This document shows, in pieces, positions 8,185 to 15,493 of a stretch of DNA of 28,784 bases. This DNA comes from an uncultured Anaerolineae bacterium (GTDB taxonomy: Bacteria > Chloroflexota > Anaerolineae > Anaerolineales > Villigracilaceae): contig CAINXK010000515.1 in the NCBI GenBank assembly GCA_903854805.1, positions 1 to 28,784 on the forward strand, given 5' to 3'. Under the pieces are notes generated by a model. It had not been told where the DNA came from. It ran no database searches and was given only the letters and a program-made list of their open reading frames with translations. Every line of letters begins with the position of its first letter. Within the stretch, counting starts at the first letter, position 1. A program made the translations under genes and the position numbers.

Positions 8185-10071
8185 TCAAGGAGTCCAGCTG
8201 GCGTAGGCATCCTCGGAATCAGTATCGTAGTTGCCGCCCATCAGGGCCAGATCAAGAATATCCACCTTGCCGGATGAGTTGATATCGGTGAAATTATCCA
8301 GGGCCGAATGCCCGGTGAGGCCATAATCGGTACCGATCAGGTTGGCATCATTGACCGTAATGGTGTTGTCCCCGTTTGCGTCACCGCCCTTCAGTTCAAT
8401 GGCGCGGATATCGCTTGAGTCGAGGGTTACGTTGAAGTGTTTACCCAGGCTGGATGTGACCCCCAGGTAACCATATTTGAGGATCGTCACCTGGTAATTG
8501 TTGGCATAGGGCACGCCCGTGATGGTGACGTTTTTGACCATCTGATCGCTGGATGTGCCGGAGTAGCTGCCCAACATCTCAATGACACCATTGCGTGTGA
8601 TGCGGCCCTGCATCGAAACTGCACCCAGCACGTCAACGGTGGTCGCCTTGACGGCGATGTCGATGGTAGTGTTATTTACAGTCCCGTAGATTTTGTTGGA
8701 TGGCCCGCTGGGCGGCGCCATGCTGAAGTCATAGCTGTAGGGATCGCTTACCAGTGAGATTGATGCGGTTACGTTCGCATCCCCTTTGCCTGTGAAAGTG
8801 AAGGTCGCCAGGTCAACAGAATTCATCCCGCTGTTTAGAGTGGTGGAACCTTGACTGGATGTCAGGGTATGGAAATGTAGATACGTGTAGGTATCGTCAC
8901 TGGTAAATGTAATGTTGGTTTTTTTCAGATCTGTCAAATTGCCATCTGTGAGGACACTATAATCTGTGCCAATGGTCTGCCCAAAATACTGGCCCATGCT
9001 GATGCTCTTGTACACCAGGCGGTCTTTGGGGTATTTAATGATAAAACTAACTCCATTTAGTTTCCAGCCTACAACTAAAGCCCTGATTTCAATATCCTGT
9101 TCGCTGATCAGCCTGCTCTGTTCCGAAACTAGCCAGGCCAAGCCGCGGGTGATTGGGTTGGAGATGGTGCTGAGAGCTGAAATATCTTCTCCGGGTGAAT
9201 AAGCGGTTTTAATCCCAACGCCCGGCTGGCCGGTGTAATAATCAACGGAATCCGGGTTGCTACCCCAACTGTTGTACGCCAGGGATAGATTGGCCGTCAC
9301 CAGGTCCGCGTAACTTTCCACATTGGCGAACTTGATCACAGGGGAGTCGCTGCCGGCAAAGCTATTGCCCTGGATATCCACCACGCCGGTCGGCGCATTG
9401 TAAAAGCGGATGGCGGGATTGGTTTTGTAACTTACAAACATATTATCAACAATTTGCAGGTTGCTGGGCGCAGCCCCATTCGCAAAATAAATACCCGCTG
9501 GGGATGGATTTGAGCTGACTGTTTGCATCCCATCAAATTTGATATTATCAACGACCAGGCTGTCCACCCCGGGGTTGACCAGGATAGCGTGGACAGTGGC
9601 GCCGGTATACGTATAGAAGCGCGGATAAACTGCGTAAGCCCCTTTTTCGCCGGAAATCCGCACATTATTGGCGCTTACCTGGAACAAGGGCGCAGCCAGG
9701 CTGCCACCGGGTCTGAGAGTCGCGCCGGATTGGACTACCAGGTGTATGGCCTTATTTAGCAGGATGGTGGATGTAATATAGAAACTATCATCGGCGTTGA
9801 CCGGAACAACCCTGACTATTTCACCAGCTGCGGCAGAACTGACCGCTTTACTGATGGTGGCAAAGGCACAATTTGTGGTTGCGGCGGCGGTTGCTGTGGC
9901 TAGCGAAGCATTATTTTTGCCAGCGCAAAGGGCAGTATCGCTGCCGTCATTGCGTACGTACCAGGTGGTTGGGCCAATCGCGCCCGCGATCTGCAGCGGC
10001 AGCAGGCTGAATGCCAGCGCCAGCAGCAGGGAGAAGCAAAGGAATTTTTGGTTTTTTTTATGATTGTTCAT
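8185..10071 (-). CDS. Secreted beta-helix/cohesin/dockerin protein, paralogue 3
   Basis: 628 residues; the start is supported by AGGTG 4 nt upstream and by a signal peptide (MNNHKKNQKFLCFSLLLALAF..IAGA). WYVRNDGSDTALCAGKNN opens a beta-helix region to about residue 300 (VDSLVVDNIKFDG, NLQIVDNMFVSY, VVDIQGNSFAGS). A cohesin-like domain follows at about 315-480 (IEIRALVVGWKLNGVSFIIKYP, TYLHFHTL, VDLATFTFTGKGDANVTASISL), ending in the family motif FSMAPPSGPSNKIYG. Then come GAVSMQGRITRNGVIEMLG and a dockerin at about 560-620 with loops GGDANGDNTITVNDANLI and DINSSGKVDILDLALMGGNY. It is closest to paralogue 2 in the dockerin spacer (DYGL.GHS..DNF). A probable docking subunit of the surface assembly. 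Confidence 0.82.
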   Translation of the reverse strand: MNNHKKNQKFLCFSLLLALAFSLLPLQIAGAIGPTTWYVRNDGSDTALCAGKNNASLATATAAATTNCAFATISKAVSSAAAGEIVRVVPVNADDSFYITSTILLNKAIHLVVQSGATLRPGGSLAAPLFQVSANNVRISGEKGAYAVYPRFYTYTGATVHAILVNPGVDSLVVDNIKFDGMQTVSSNPSPAGIYFANGAAPSNLQIVDNMFVSYKTNPAIRFYNAPTGVVDIQGNSFAGSDSPVIKFANVESYADLVTANLSLAYNSWGSNPDSVDYYTGQPGVGIKTAYSPGEDISALSTISNPITRGLAWLVSEQSRLISEQDIEIRALVVGWKLNGVSFIIKYPKDRLVYKSISMGQYFGQTIGTDYSVLTDGNLTDLKKTNITFTSDDTYTYLHFHTLTSSQGSTTLNSGMNSVDLATFTFTGKGDANVTASISLVSDPYSYDFSMAPPSGPSNKIYGTVNNTTIDIAVKATTVDVLGAVSMQGRITRNGVIEMLGSYSGTSSDQMVKNVTITGVPYANNYQVTILKYGYLGVTSSLGKHFNVTLDSSDIRAIELKGGDANGDNTITVNDANLIGTDYGLTGHSALDNFTDINSSGKVDILDLALMGGNYDTDSEDAYASWTP

Positions 10072-10130
10072 TTTGCACCTTCCGGGCTTGCCGGATCAAA
10101 AGGACCATCAAGAGCGATCTCAAGTGGGGG

Positions 10131-10157
10131 CGCCCCGGGCCAATCCGGCCCGGGGCG
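10131..10157 (-). repeat. Intercistronic GC hairpin (copy 3)
   Basis: Perfect 11-bp stem, CGCCCCGGGCC (10131-10141) with GGCCCGGGGCG (10147-10157), loop AATCC. It lies after the stop of paralogue 2 and before the start of paralogue 3. It is not homologous in sequence to copies 1 and 2 but has the same position and shape, and also lacks a U-tract. Confidence 0.7.
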
Positions 10158-10173
10158 TGCTTATGAATTATTA

Positions 10174-12090
10174 TTAGTTATTCACAGGGCTAGGCTGCCA
10201 TAGGTCGTTGCCTTGGCCGTAGGCATCCACGGAATCAGTATCGTAGTTGCCACCCATCAGAGCCAGGTCATAAATATCGACCGCGCCGGATGAGTTGATA
10301 TCTGAGAAATTATCCGAGTCCGAATGTCCCGGGAGGCCATAATCAGTACCGATCAGGTTGGCATCGTTGACGTTGACCATATCATTTCCATCCGCATCAC
10401 CACCTTTTAACTCGATCGTTCGGATGATTTTGCTATTCAAAGAAACATCAAAGTGTTTTTCCAGGTCACTATTAACATCCAGGTAACCAAGCTTGGTGAT
10501 TGTGACCAGATAACCCGTTGAATAAGGTACCGGAGAGAGAGAGACGTTATCGACCATCTGATCAATGGAGGTCGCTTCAACGGTATCCTTCCCAACAATG
10601 CTGAGGGCTACAATGGCGCCATTGCGAGCGATACGGCCTTGCATCGAGACCGTGCCGGTCACAGTGGTGGTGGGGGCCTTCACGCTGATATCCAGCGAGG
10701 TCGAATCTACAATCCCATAGATGTTGTTGGATGGGCCGTTGCTTGGCGCCATGGCAAACAGGGCGTTGTAGGGGCTGGTGACCAAGGAAATGCTGGCATC
10801 CGAGTCAGTTTCGCCGTCGCCCTTGAAAGTAAAGGTCGCTACTTTGACCCATCTATCGTCCCAGGTAAGCACGGCCGGGCTGGTCAGGCTACCCTCTACA
10901 ACAAGGGGCTTGGTCAGACCATGGAATGTGATGATGTTTGAAACAGTAGTATCGATATTGGCGTGGTCAGTTCCAGCACCTGTATATTGCGAAAAAGCGC
11001 TGTCGGTGAAATCTGCACTCATGTAGATGAGTTTCGTAGATGGATACTGCATTGAAAATTGGAGACCGGTCAAGCCTTCTCCCCTGGCCATTACATCGAA
11101 GGATATGTTGTTACCGCTGATCACACTGGTAATTTCCGGCGCAACTATTTTTATTTCTGCGTGGGTGGAGTTTTCGGTGACCAATGACTGCTTAGCAATG
11201 TTAGATTCCGTTGATGACCAGGCTGTGGCCACCCTGACGATCGGGGTAGTATAGCTATAAATAACTAACTCATATGCCGTATCGGGGCTGACAAACCAGT
11301 TGTTGTACGTGAATTGAGGAAAAGTTGCTGTATAGCTGCTCAGACTCAAGATGTCAATATCGGGTTTGACCTGGTTTTGGAAATAATTTCCGTTCACATC
11401 AAAAACGCCAGTCGGGACGCTGTTAAAAACAATCGCCAGATTGCCGGTGCCGGGATAACCGCTGAAGATATTATCAACAATCTGCACATTGCTTTGCGCG
11501 GTTCCGGAAGCAAAGTAAATCGCGGAGCCCGGGGTGCCAGCGACCGCGCCATTTGCGCCGTCAAATTTTAAATTGTCAATAACCAGGTCCGAGATCCCGG
11601 CGTTAACCTTGATCGCATGAGTGCTGGTGTTGAAGGGATTATTGATGGTCGGATAGGCAGTGTAGGTCAGTTTCGCACCCGAGATGCGCACACCGCCAGC
11701 GGTCACCAGGAACAGGGGGGCAGCCAGCGCACCGCCAGCTTTAATCACGGTGCCAGAATCAATGATCAGGTGGACTGCTTTATTGAGGGTAATGGTGGCG
11801 GTTATCGTGAAAGTATCGCCACTGCTGACTGGTATAACTTCGATGGTATCATCGGCAGCCGCTGTGGCGACTGCTTTTTCGATGGTCGCGAAGGCACAGG
11901 CTTTTAAAACTGCGCTGGCGGCAGCCAAGGGTGACTTGCCAGTGCACACGCTGTCGATATCACTACCGAGCTTTGACACATAATACGGGGTTGGGGCGGC
12001 ATGCGCAGACTGGGCTGGCAAGGCGCTAAAAGCCAGCACCAGGATCACCAGGCTGCTTAGAAGGACTTGAAAACTTTTTTTGACGGACAT
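10174..12090 (-). CDS. Secreted beta-helix/cohesin/dockerin protein, paralogue 2
   Basis: 638 residues; the start has a strong SD (AAAGGAG, 7 nt before the ATG) and a signal peptide (MSVKKSFQVLLSSLVILVLAF..SAHA). Its WYVR motif is altered to YYVSKLGSDIDSVCTG. Beta-helix repeats (ISDLVIDNLKFDG, NVQIVDNIFSGY, VFDVNGNYFQNQ) run to about residue 290. The cohesin-like domain (ITSVISGNNISFDVMARGEG, LTGLQFSMQYPSTKLIYMSA, WVKVATFTFKGDGETDSDAS) ends in MAPSNGPSNNIYG. GTVSMQGRIARNGAIVAL precedes the dockerin, with loops GGDADGNDMVNVNDANLI and DINSSGAVDIYDLALMGGNY. The C-terminus has an extra tail, YGQGNDLWQPSPVNN. The second loop carries Tyr where the others have Leu or Phe, which could alter dockerin specificity (inference). 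Confidence 0.82.
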   Translation of the reverse strand: MSVKKSFQVLLSSLVILVLAFSALPAQSAHAAPTPYYVSKLGSDIDSVCTGKSPLAAASAVLKACAFATIEKAVATAAADDTIEVIPVSSGDTFTITATITLNKAVHLIIDSGTVIKAGGALAAPLFLVTAGGVRISGAKLTYTAYPTINNPFNTSTHAIKVNAGISDLVIDNLKFDGANGAVAGTPGSAIYFASGTAQSNVQIVDNIFSGYPGTGNLAIVFNSVPTGVFDVNGNYFQNQVKPDIDILSLSSYTATFPQFTYNNWFVSPDTAYELVIYSYTTPIVRVATAWSSTESNIAKQSLVTENSTHAEIKIVAPEITSVISGNNISFDVMARGEGLTGLQFSMQYPSTKLIYMSADFTDSAFSQYTGAGTDHANIDTTVSNIITFHGLTKPLVVEGSLTSPAVLTWDDRWVKVATFTFKGDGETDSDASISLVTSPYNALFAMAPSNGPSNNIYGIVDSTSLDISVKAPTTTVTGTVSMQGRIARNGAIVALSIVGKDTVEATSIDQMVDNVSLSPVPYSTGYLVTITKLGYLDVNSDLEKHFDVSLNSKIIRTIELKGGDADGNDMVNVNDANLIGTDYGLPGHSDSDNFSDINSSGAVDIYDLALMGGNYDTDSVDAYGQGNDLWQPSPVNN

Positions 12091-12178
12091 GTTATTCTCC
12101 TTTTTGATTTTTATTTCTTTTTTGTATTCGAATTGACTACTGCACAGGCTTCACGACCTGTAATTACTGTTGTTGATT

Positions 12179-14041
12179 TCACGGGCTCCAGCTGGCATAG
12201 GCGCTTGCCGAACTTGTGTCGTAGTTCCCGCCCATCAGGGCCAGGTCAAAGACATCCACCCGGCCCGAGGAGTTGATATCGGTGAAATGTGTTTTTGATT
12301 CTTGGGTGATGCTTGCCTCTGTTTTTGCATAATCTGCGCCGATCAGGTTGGCATCGTTGACGGTGATGATGTTGTCACCATTGGCATCGCCGCCTTTCAG
12401 TTCAAGTGGGGCAAGTGTGGTGGATGTCAAGGTGACATCAAAGCTCTTGTCCGAGTCTGCGGTGATCGCCAGGTAACCAAATTTTGAAATCGTCACCTGG
12501 TAGTCGTTCAAGAAAGGCAGGGATGCGAGCGTCACGTTGGCGGTCATTTTGTCAATTGAATCAGCGGAGACACTTGTCGAGCCAGTCGTCAGGGTCACGC
12601 TTGCACCGCTGCGGTCGATGCGACCCTGCATCGAGAGGCTGCCGGTCACATCGGTGTAAGGTGCTTTGACCGAGATATCCAGTGGCGTCTGGACGAGGTT
12701 GCCATAAATGATGTTGGATGGCCCGCTGCCTGGCGACATGCTGAAGTTGGAATGATAGGGTGTGCTGTCCAGCGTAATACTGGCATCTGCATTGACATCC
12801 CCCATGGCTGTGAAGGTAAAGGTGGCCAGATCCGTCCAGGACATGAGCGCATCGTTCAGGCTGCTGGCCCTGGTTCCGTTCGTAAGCGGGGTCAGCGCGT
12901 GGAAGTGCAGGTAGGTCTGGCTGCTGTCATTTGTGAATGTGATGTTATTTTTATAGGCATTCGTCAGGTTCGCAGTTGTGTCGCTGAACAGCGCATTGAC
13001 GGAAACGCTCTTGTATTCAAGCTTATCCTTGGGATAACTCAGGATGAAACTGACCCCGGTCAGGTTGTTGCCCTTGATCCGGACTTTGAAATCAAAATCC
13101 CGGCCGCTGATCACGGTGTCCGCATTCAGTTCGGCTATTTCCAGGTTGGCGTAAGTCCAGGGTGCCAGCATGGCTTCGATATCTGCGCGGTCCCGCCAAT
13201 CACTGTAAGCTTGCCCGCCAACTTCTAGAACACCTGTGGCGCCGATCCCCATCAAAAACGGATCCCAGCCCCAGTTGTTGTATTCTAAATTGGTGCTGAT
13301 TTGATTGATGGCAGCCAGGTTGGAGAATTTGATGATCGGTTGGTCATTCCAGGCAAAGGAATTTCCCTGTATATCGACCACGCCGGTTGGATTGTCGTAG
13401 AAATTAATCACCGGGATGTTGATGTACTCTGCAAAAATGTTGTTGACAATTTGCAGATTATTGACAGGGCTGCCTCCGGCAAAGTAAATGGCCGAGCCTG
13501 GCGTGCTGTAACTGCCCAGAAAATACAAATTGTCGATGATCAGGCTGTTAACCCCGCTGCCGACTACAATGGCATGCGCCGCCTGGTTGTAGGGATTGTT
13601 GATGATTGAGTAAGCATCCCACCCGGTTCTTTCACCACTAATCCGCACCCCGCTGCCGCTAATCGAAAACATGGGCGCTGCCAGTGCGGCACCGGCGCGC
13701 AGCACCAGCCCGGATTGAATGGCGATATGCAAGGCCTTGTTAATTGTGATGCTGCTGCTGATGGTGACAACTTCCTGGTACGAAATAGGAACGATTTTGA
13801 TCGTATCACCAGAAGAGGCCGAGTCGACGGCATGTCTGATGCTTTGAAAGGCGCAGACGCTGACGCCATTCGCGGCAGCCCGGTTCAGTTTGCCATCACA
13901 ATTAGCATCGCTGCCGTTGGATTGGACATACCAGGTTGTCTGGCCGGCAGCACTGACAAAATATCCAGGCAGCAGGCTGACAGCCAACACCAGACTGATC
14001 ATTACATTTGAGATGCGTCTGGCTAGCTTATGCTTCGACAT
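12179..14041 (-). CDS. Secreted beta-helix/cohesin/dockerin protein, paralogue 1 (first gene of the operon)
   Basis: About 620 residues from the ATG at 14041, which has GGGGAAG 3 nt upstream; a TTG at 14053 would add four residues. Signal peptide MSKHKLARRISNVMISLVLAVSLLPG..VSA, then WYVQSNGSDANCDGKLN and beta-helix repeats (VNSLIIDNLYFLG, NLQIVNNIFAEY, VVDIQGNSFAWN). The cohesin-like domain (VISGRDFDFKVRIKGNNLTG, VSFILSYPKDKLEYKSV, TYLHFHALTP, TDLATFTFTAMGDVNADASI) ends in FSMSPGSGPSNIIYG. GSLSMQGRIDRSGASVTL leads to a dockerin at about 550-607 with loops GGDANGDNIITVNDANLI and DINSSGRVDVFDLALMGGNY. Gaps to the following genes are 88-159 nt with no opposing gene, so the seven genes plausibly form one transcript of about 11.6 kb. 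Confidence 0.82.
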   Translation of the reverse strand: MSKHKLARRISNVMISLVLAVSLLPGYFVSAAGQTTWYVQSNGSDANCDGKLNRAAANGVSVCAFQSIRHAVDSASSGDTIKIVPISYQEVVTISSSITINKALHIAIQSGLVLRAGAALAAPMFSISGSGVRISGERTGWDAYSIINNPYNQAAHAIVVGSGVNSLIIDNLYFLGSYSTPGSAIYFAGGSPVNNLQIVNNIFAEYINIPVINFYDNPTGVVDIQGNSFAWNDQPIIKFSNLAAINQISTNLEYNNWGWDPFLMGIGATGVLEVGGQAYSDWRDRADIEAMLAPWTYANLEIAELNADTVISGRDFDFKVRIKGNNLTGVSFILSYPKDKLEYKSVSVNALFSDTTANLTNAYKNNITFTNDSSQTYLHFHALTPLTNGTRASSLNDALMSWTDLATFTFTAMGDVNADASITLDSTPYHSNFSMSPGSGPSNIIYGNLVQTPLDISVKAPYTDVTGSLSMQGRIDRSGASVTLTTGSTSVSADSIDKMTANVTLASLPFLNDYQVTISKFGYLAITADSDKSFDVTLTSTTLAPLELKGGDANGDNIITVNDANLIGADYAKTEASITQESKTHFTDINSSGRVDVFDLALMGGNYDTSSASAYASWSP

Positions 14042-14064
14042 AATCTTCCCCAATTTGGTTTCCC

Positions 14065-14083
14065 GGTTGAATTTTTTTCAACC
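14065..14083 (-). promoter_or_regulatory. Small hairpin in the leader of the cohesin-dockerin operon
   Basis: Perfect 7-bp inverted repeat GGTTGAA / TTCAACC around five T (A in the transcript), 24 nt before the start codon of the first operon gene. It could be a leader hairpin or a protein-binding palindrome. No convincing -10/-35 pair was found next to it. Confidence 0.35.
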
Positions 14084-14168
14084 ATATTTCCAAAAACATG
14101 AACAAACTCTGATACCGGCAAGTTGACTCTGCCGGCTGATGCCGTTCAAGCCGGATTCCAGGCTGCAT

Positions 14169-14627
14169 TCAAGTCGGGAAATATTTTGTCCATGGTCCGG
14201 GTTTATTTTCGCTTGTGCCCGTCGCTGGTTGCGGTTTGACAGTACGAGCGTGTTCTGGCAGGCGGCGCAGATCATCATTCAACATGCCTTTAAGCATGGG
14301 CATCGCCCCCAACTCCTGAACCGCATGTTTCCGCTGATGATTGCTTAGCATGACATAAATCGCCAGGTCGGGCTGGATGGCTGCGCATTGTCGTATAAAT
14401 ATGCGTAACTCCGCAATTTCATCCTGACGGTCTGTGACCAACAGGTCATCATCCAAAAGTAGGATCTGGGTTGGTTCCTGGCCCAGGCTTTCCATTGCGG
14501 TGGGCAAATCGGTGACATAACGAACCTTCCCGATGCTGACAATGGTGCCCAGCAGGCTGATCAAGGATCGGCTGGTGATTCCCTCCGGGGCGGCAAGTAA
14601 AATTGATGCTGATAATGATGTACACAC
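14169..14627 (-). CDS. Stand-alone receiver-like protein (degenerate response regulator)
   Basis: About 152 residues, starting at a GTG with only a weak ribosome-binding site, so the start is uncertain. The pattern is that of a CheY-like receiver without an output domain: SILLAAPEGITSRSLISLL as first strand and helix, QILLLDDDLL (Asp59-61) at the phosphoacceptor strand, DLAIYVMLSNHQ in the fourth strand, and LGAMPMLKGML in the position of the conserved Lys. The acidic pair of the first strand is missing (AAPEG instead of a DD motif), so Mg2+ binding and phosphorylation are doubtful. It lies between the histidine kinase/response regulator pair and the cohesin-dockerin operon on the same strand. 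The C-terminal 30 residues look disordered. Function is inferred only at fold level. Confidence 0.6.
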   Translation of the reverse strand: MCTSLSASILLAAPEGITSRSLISLLGTIVSIGKVRYVTDLPTAMESLGQEPTQILLLDDDLLVTDRQDEIAELRIFIRQCAAIQPDLAIYVMLSNHQRKHAVQELGAMPMLKGMLNDDLRRLPEHARTVKPQPATGTSENKPGPWTKYFPT

Positions 14628-14689
14628 GGTCTCATTATCAGCATTTTTCCAAATTCGAACATCGTCCTAGAGTTTAGATTTCGAGCCAA

Positions 14690-14737
14690 AATAATAAACT
14701 CCCAGTTTAGTTTTCTCTAAACTGGGAGTTTATTATT
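14690..14737. terminator. Perfect 21-bp stem bidirectional terminator
   Basis: Arms 14690-14710 and 14717-14737 (inner part CTCCCAGTTTAG / CTAAACTGGGAG, outer part AT-rich) with a 6-nt loop. The AT-rich outer stem gives a U-run on both strands. It lies 124 nt past the response regulator stop and isolates it from the receiver-like gene. Confidence 0.85.
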
Positions 14738-14860
14738 TTCTAAATGCGCGGCGGCTGGCGCTATATGACATGGATGTATGGTCAAATTGGATTGAATTTG
14801 CCCCTCAAAAAAACCTTGCGCTGCTGCTTTTAACAGTGATTTTGGTAATCAGTATTGATG

Positions 14861-15493
14861 TTATTTATTATGTTGTGAAGCGTACACAATTGCCTGGTTG
14901 CGGTTTTCGAGCTGTAATTTTTTTAAGATATTGAAAACATGCACACGCACGGTCGAAACACTCAGGCTTAATTCTTTGGCAATCCACTCATTGGAAAAAC
15001 CTTTTCCAACCAAAACCAGGACTTCCTGTTCCCTATCCGTCAGCATGGGATGGGTTTCGCGCATATTTTGCTGGCGCAATCCGCTCATCAGTTTGAGCGC
15101 TACATCATGGGGCAGATACTGCCTTCCAGATGCTACTATCCTTAGACCCGCCATGAACTCATCGCTGGATGCATCTTTTAGAATGTAACCCGCTGCGCCG
15201 GCTTTAACTGCAGCAAGTACCTGGTCATTACCGATTGAGCTGGTGATTGCCATGATGCGAGCCGCGGGGTTCGTGTGCAGAATCTCGCTGATCGCTTCGA
15301 TACCGCTCTTGACTGGCAGATTGATATCCATCACGATCACATCCGGGCGCAGATTCAGGGCAGTTGAAATAGCCTGTTCGCCATCTTCGGCCTGCCCCAC
15401 CACCACGAAATCACTTTGCATGGAGAGCGCGATCTGCAGCGCTTCTCGAAACATGGGATGGTCATCAACAATCAAAACGCGGAATGGTTTCAT
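14861..15493 (-). CDS. NarL/FixJ-type response regulator
   Basis: 210 residues, full length. Receiver domain 1-120: acidic pocket DD at 10-11, phosphoacceptor Asp56 in VIVMDINLP, Thr84 and Lys106 (GYILKDAS). LuxR-type helix-turn-helix at about 145-208: LTDREQEVLVLVGKGFSNEWIAKELSLSVSTVRVHVFNILKKL. When phosphorylated, such proteins dimerise and bind promoter DNA. The ATG overlaps the stop of the histidine kinase gene by 4 nt (ATGA), so the two are translationally coupled and almost certainly a cognate pair. A strong terminator follows. Targets are unknown; the cohesin-dockerin operon lies immediately downstream on the same strand. Confidence 0.93.
   Translation of the reverse strand: MKPFRVLIVDDHPMFREALQIALSMQSDFVVVGQAEDGEQAISTALNLRPDVIVMDINLPVKSGIEAISEILHTNPAARIMAITSSIGNDQVLAAVKAGAAGYILKDASSDEFMAGLRIVASGRQYLPHDVALKLMSGLRQQNMRETHPMLTDREQEVLVLVGKGFSNEWIAKELSLSVSTVRVHVFNILKKLQLENRNQAIVYASQHNK

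Noticed and set aside
6265..10157. Intergenic GC hairpins as a CRISPR or mobile repeat array
   Set aside because: Only three copies, one per gene gap, two related by gene duplication, with no spacers or transposase.
4403..14041. Beta-helix regions as active pectate lyases or glycosidases
   Set aside because: The repeats match the fold pattern, but no conserved catalytic Asp/Arg/Lys cluster could be recognised; an enzymatic call is not supported.
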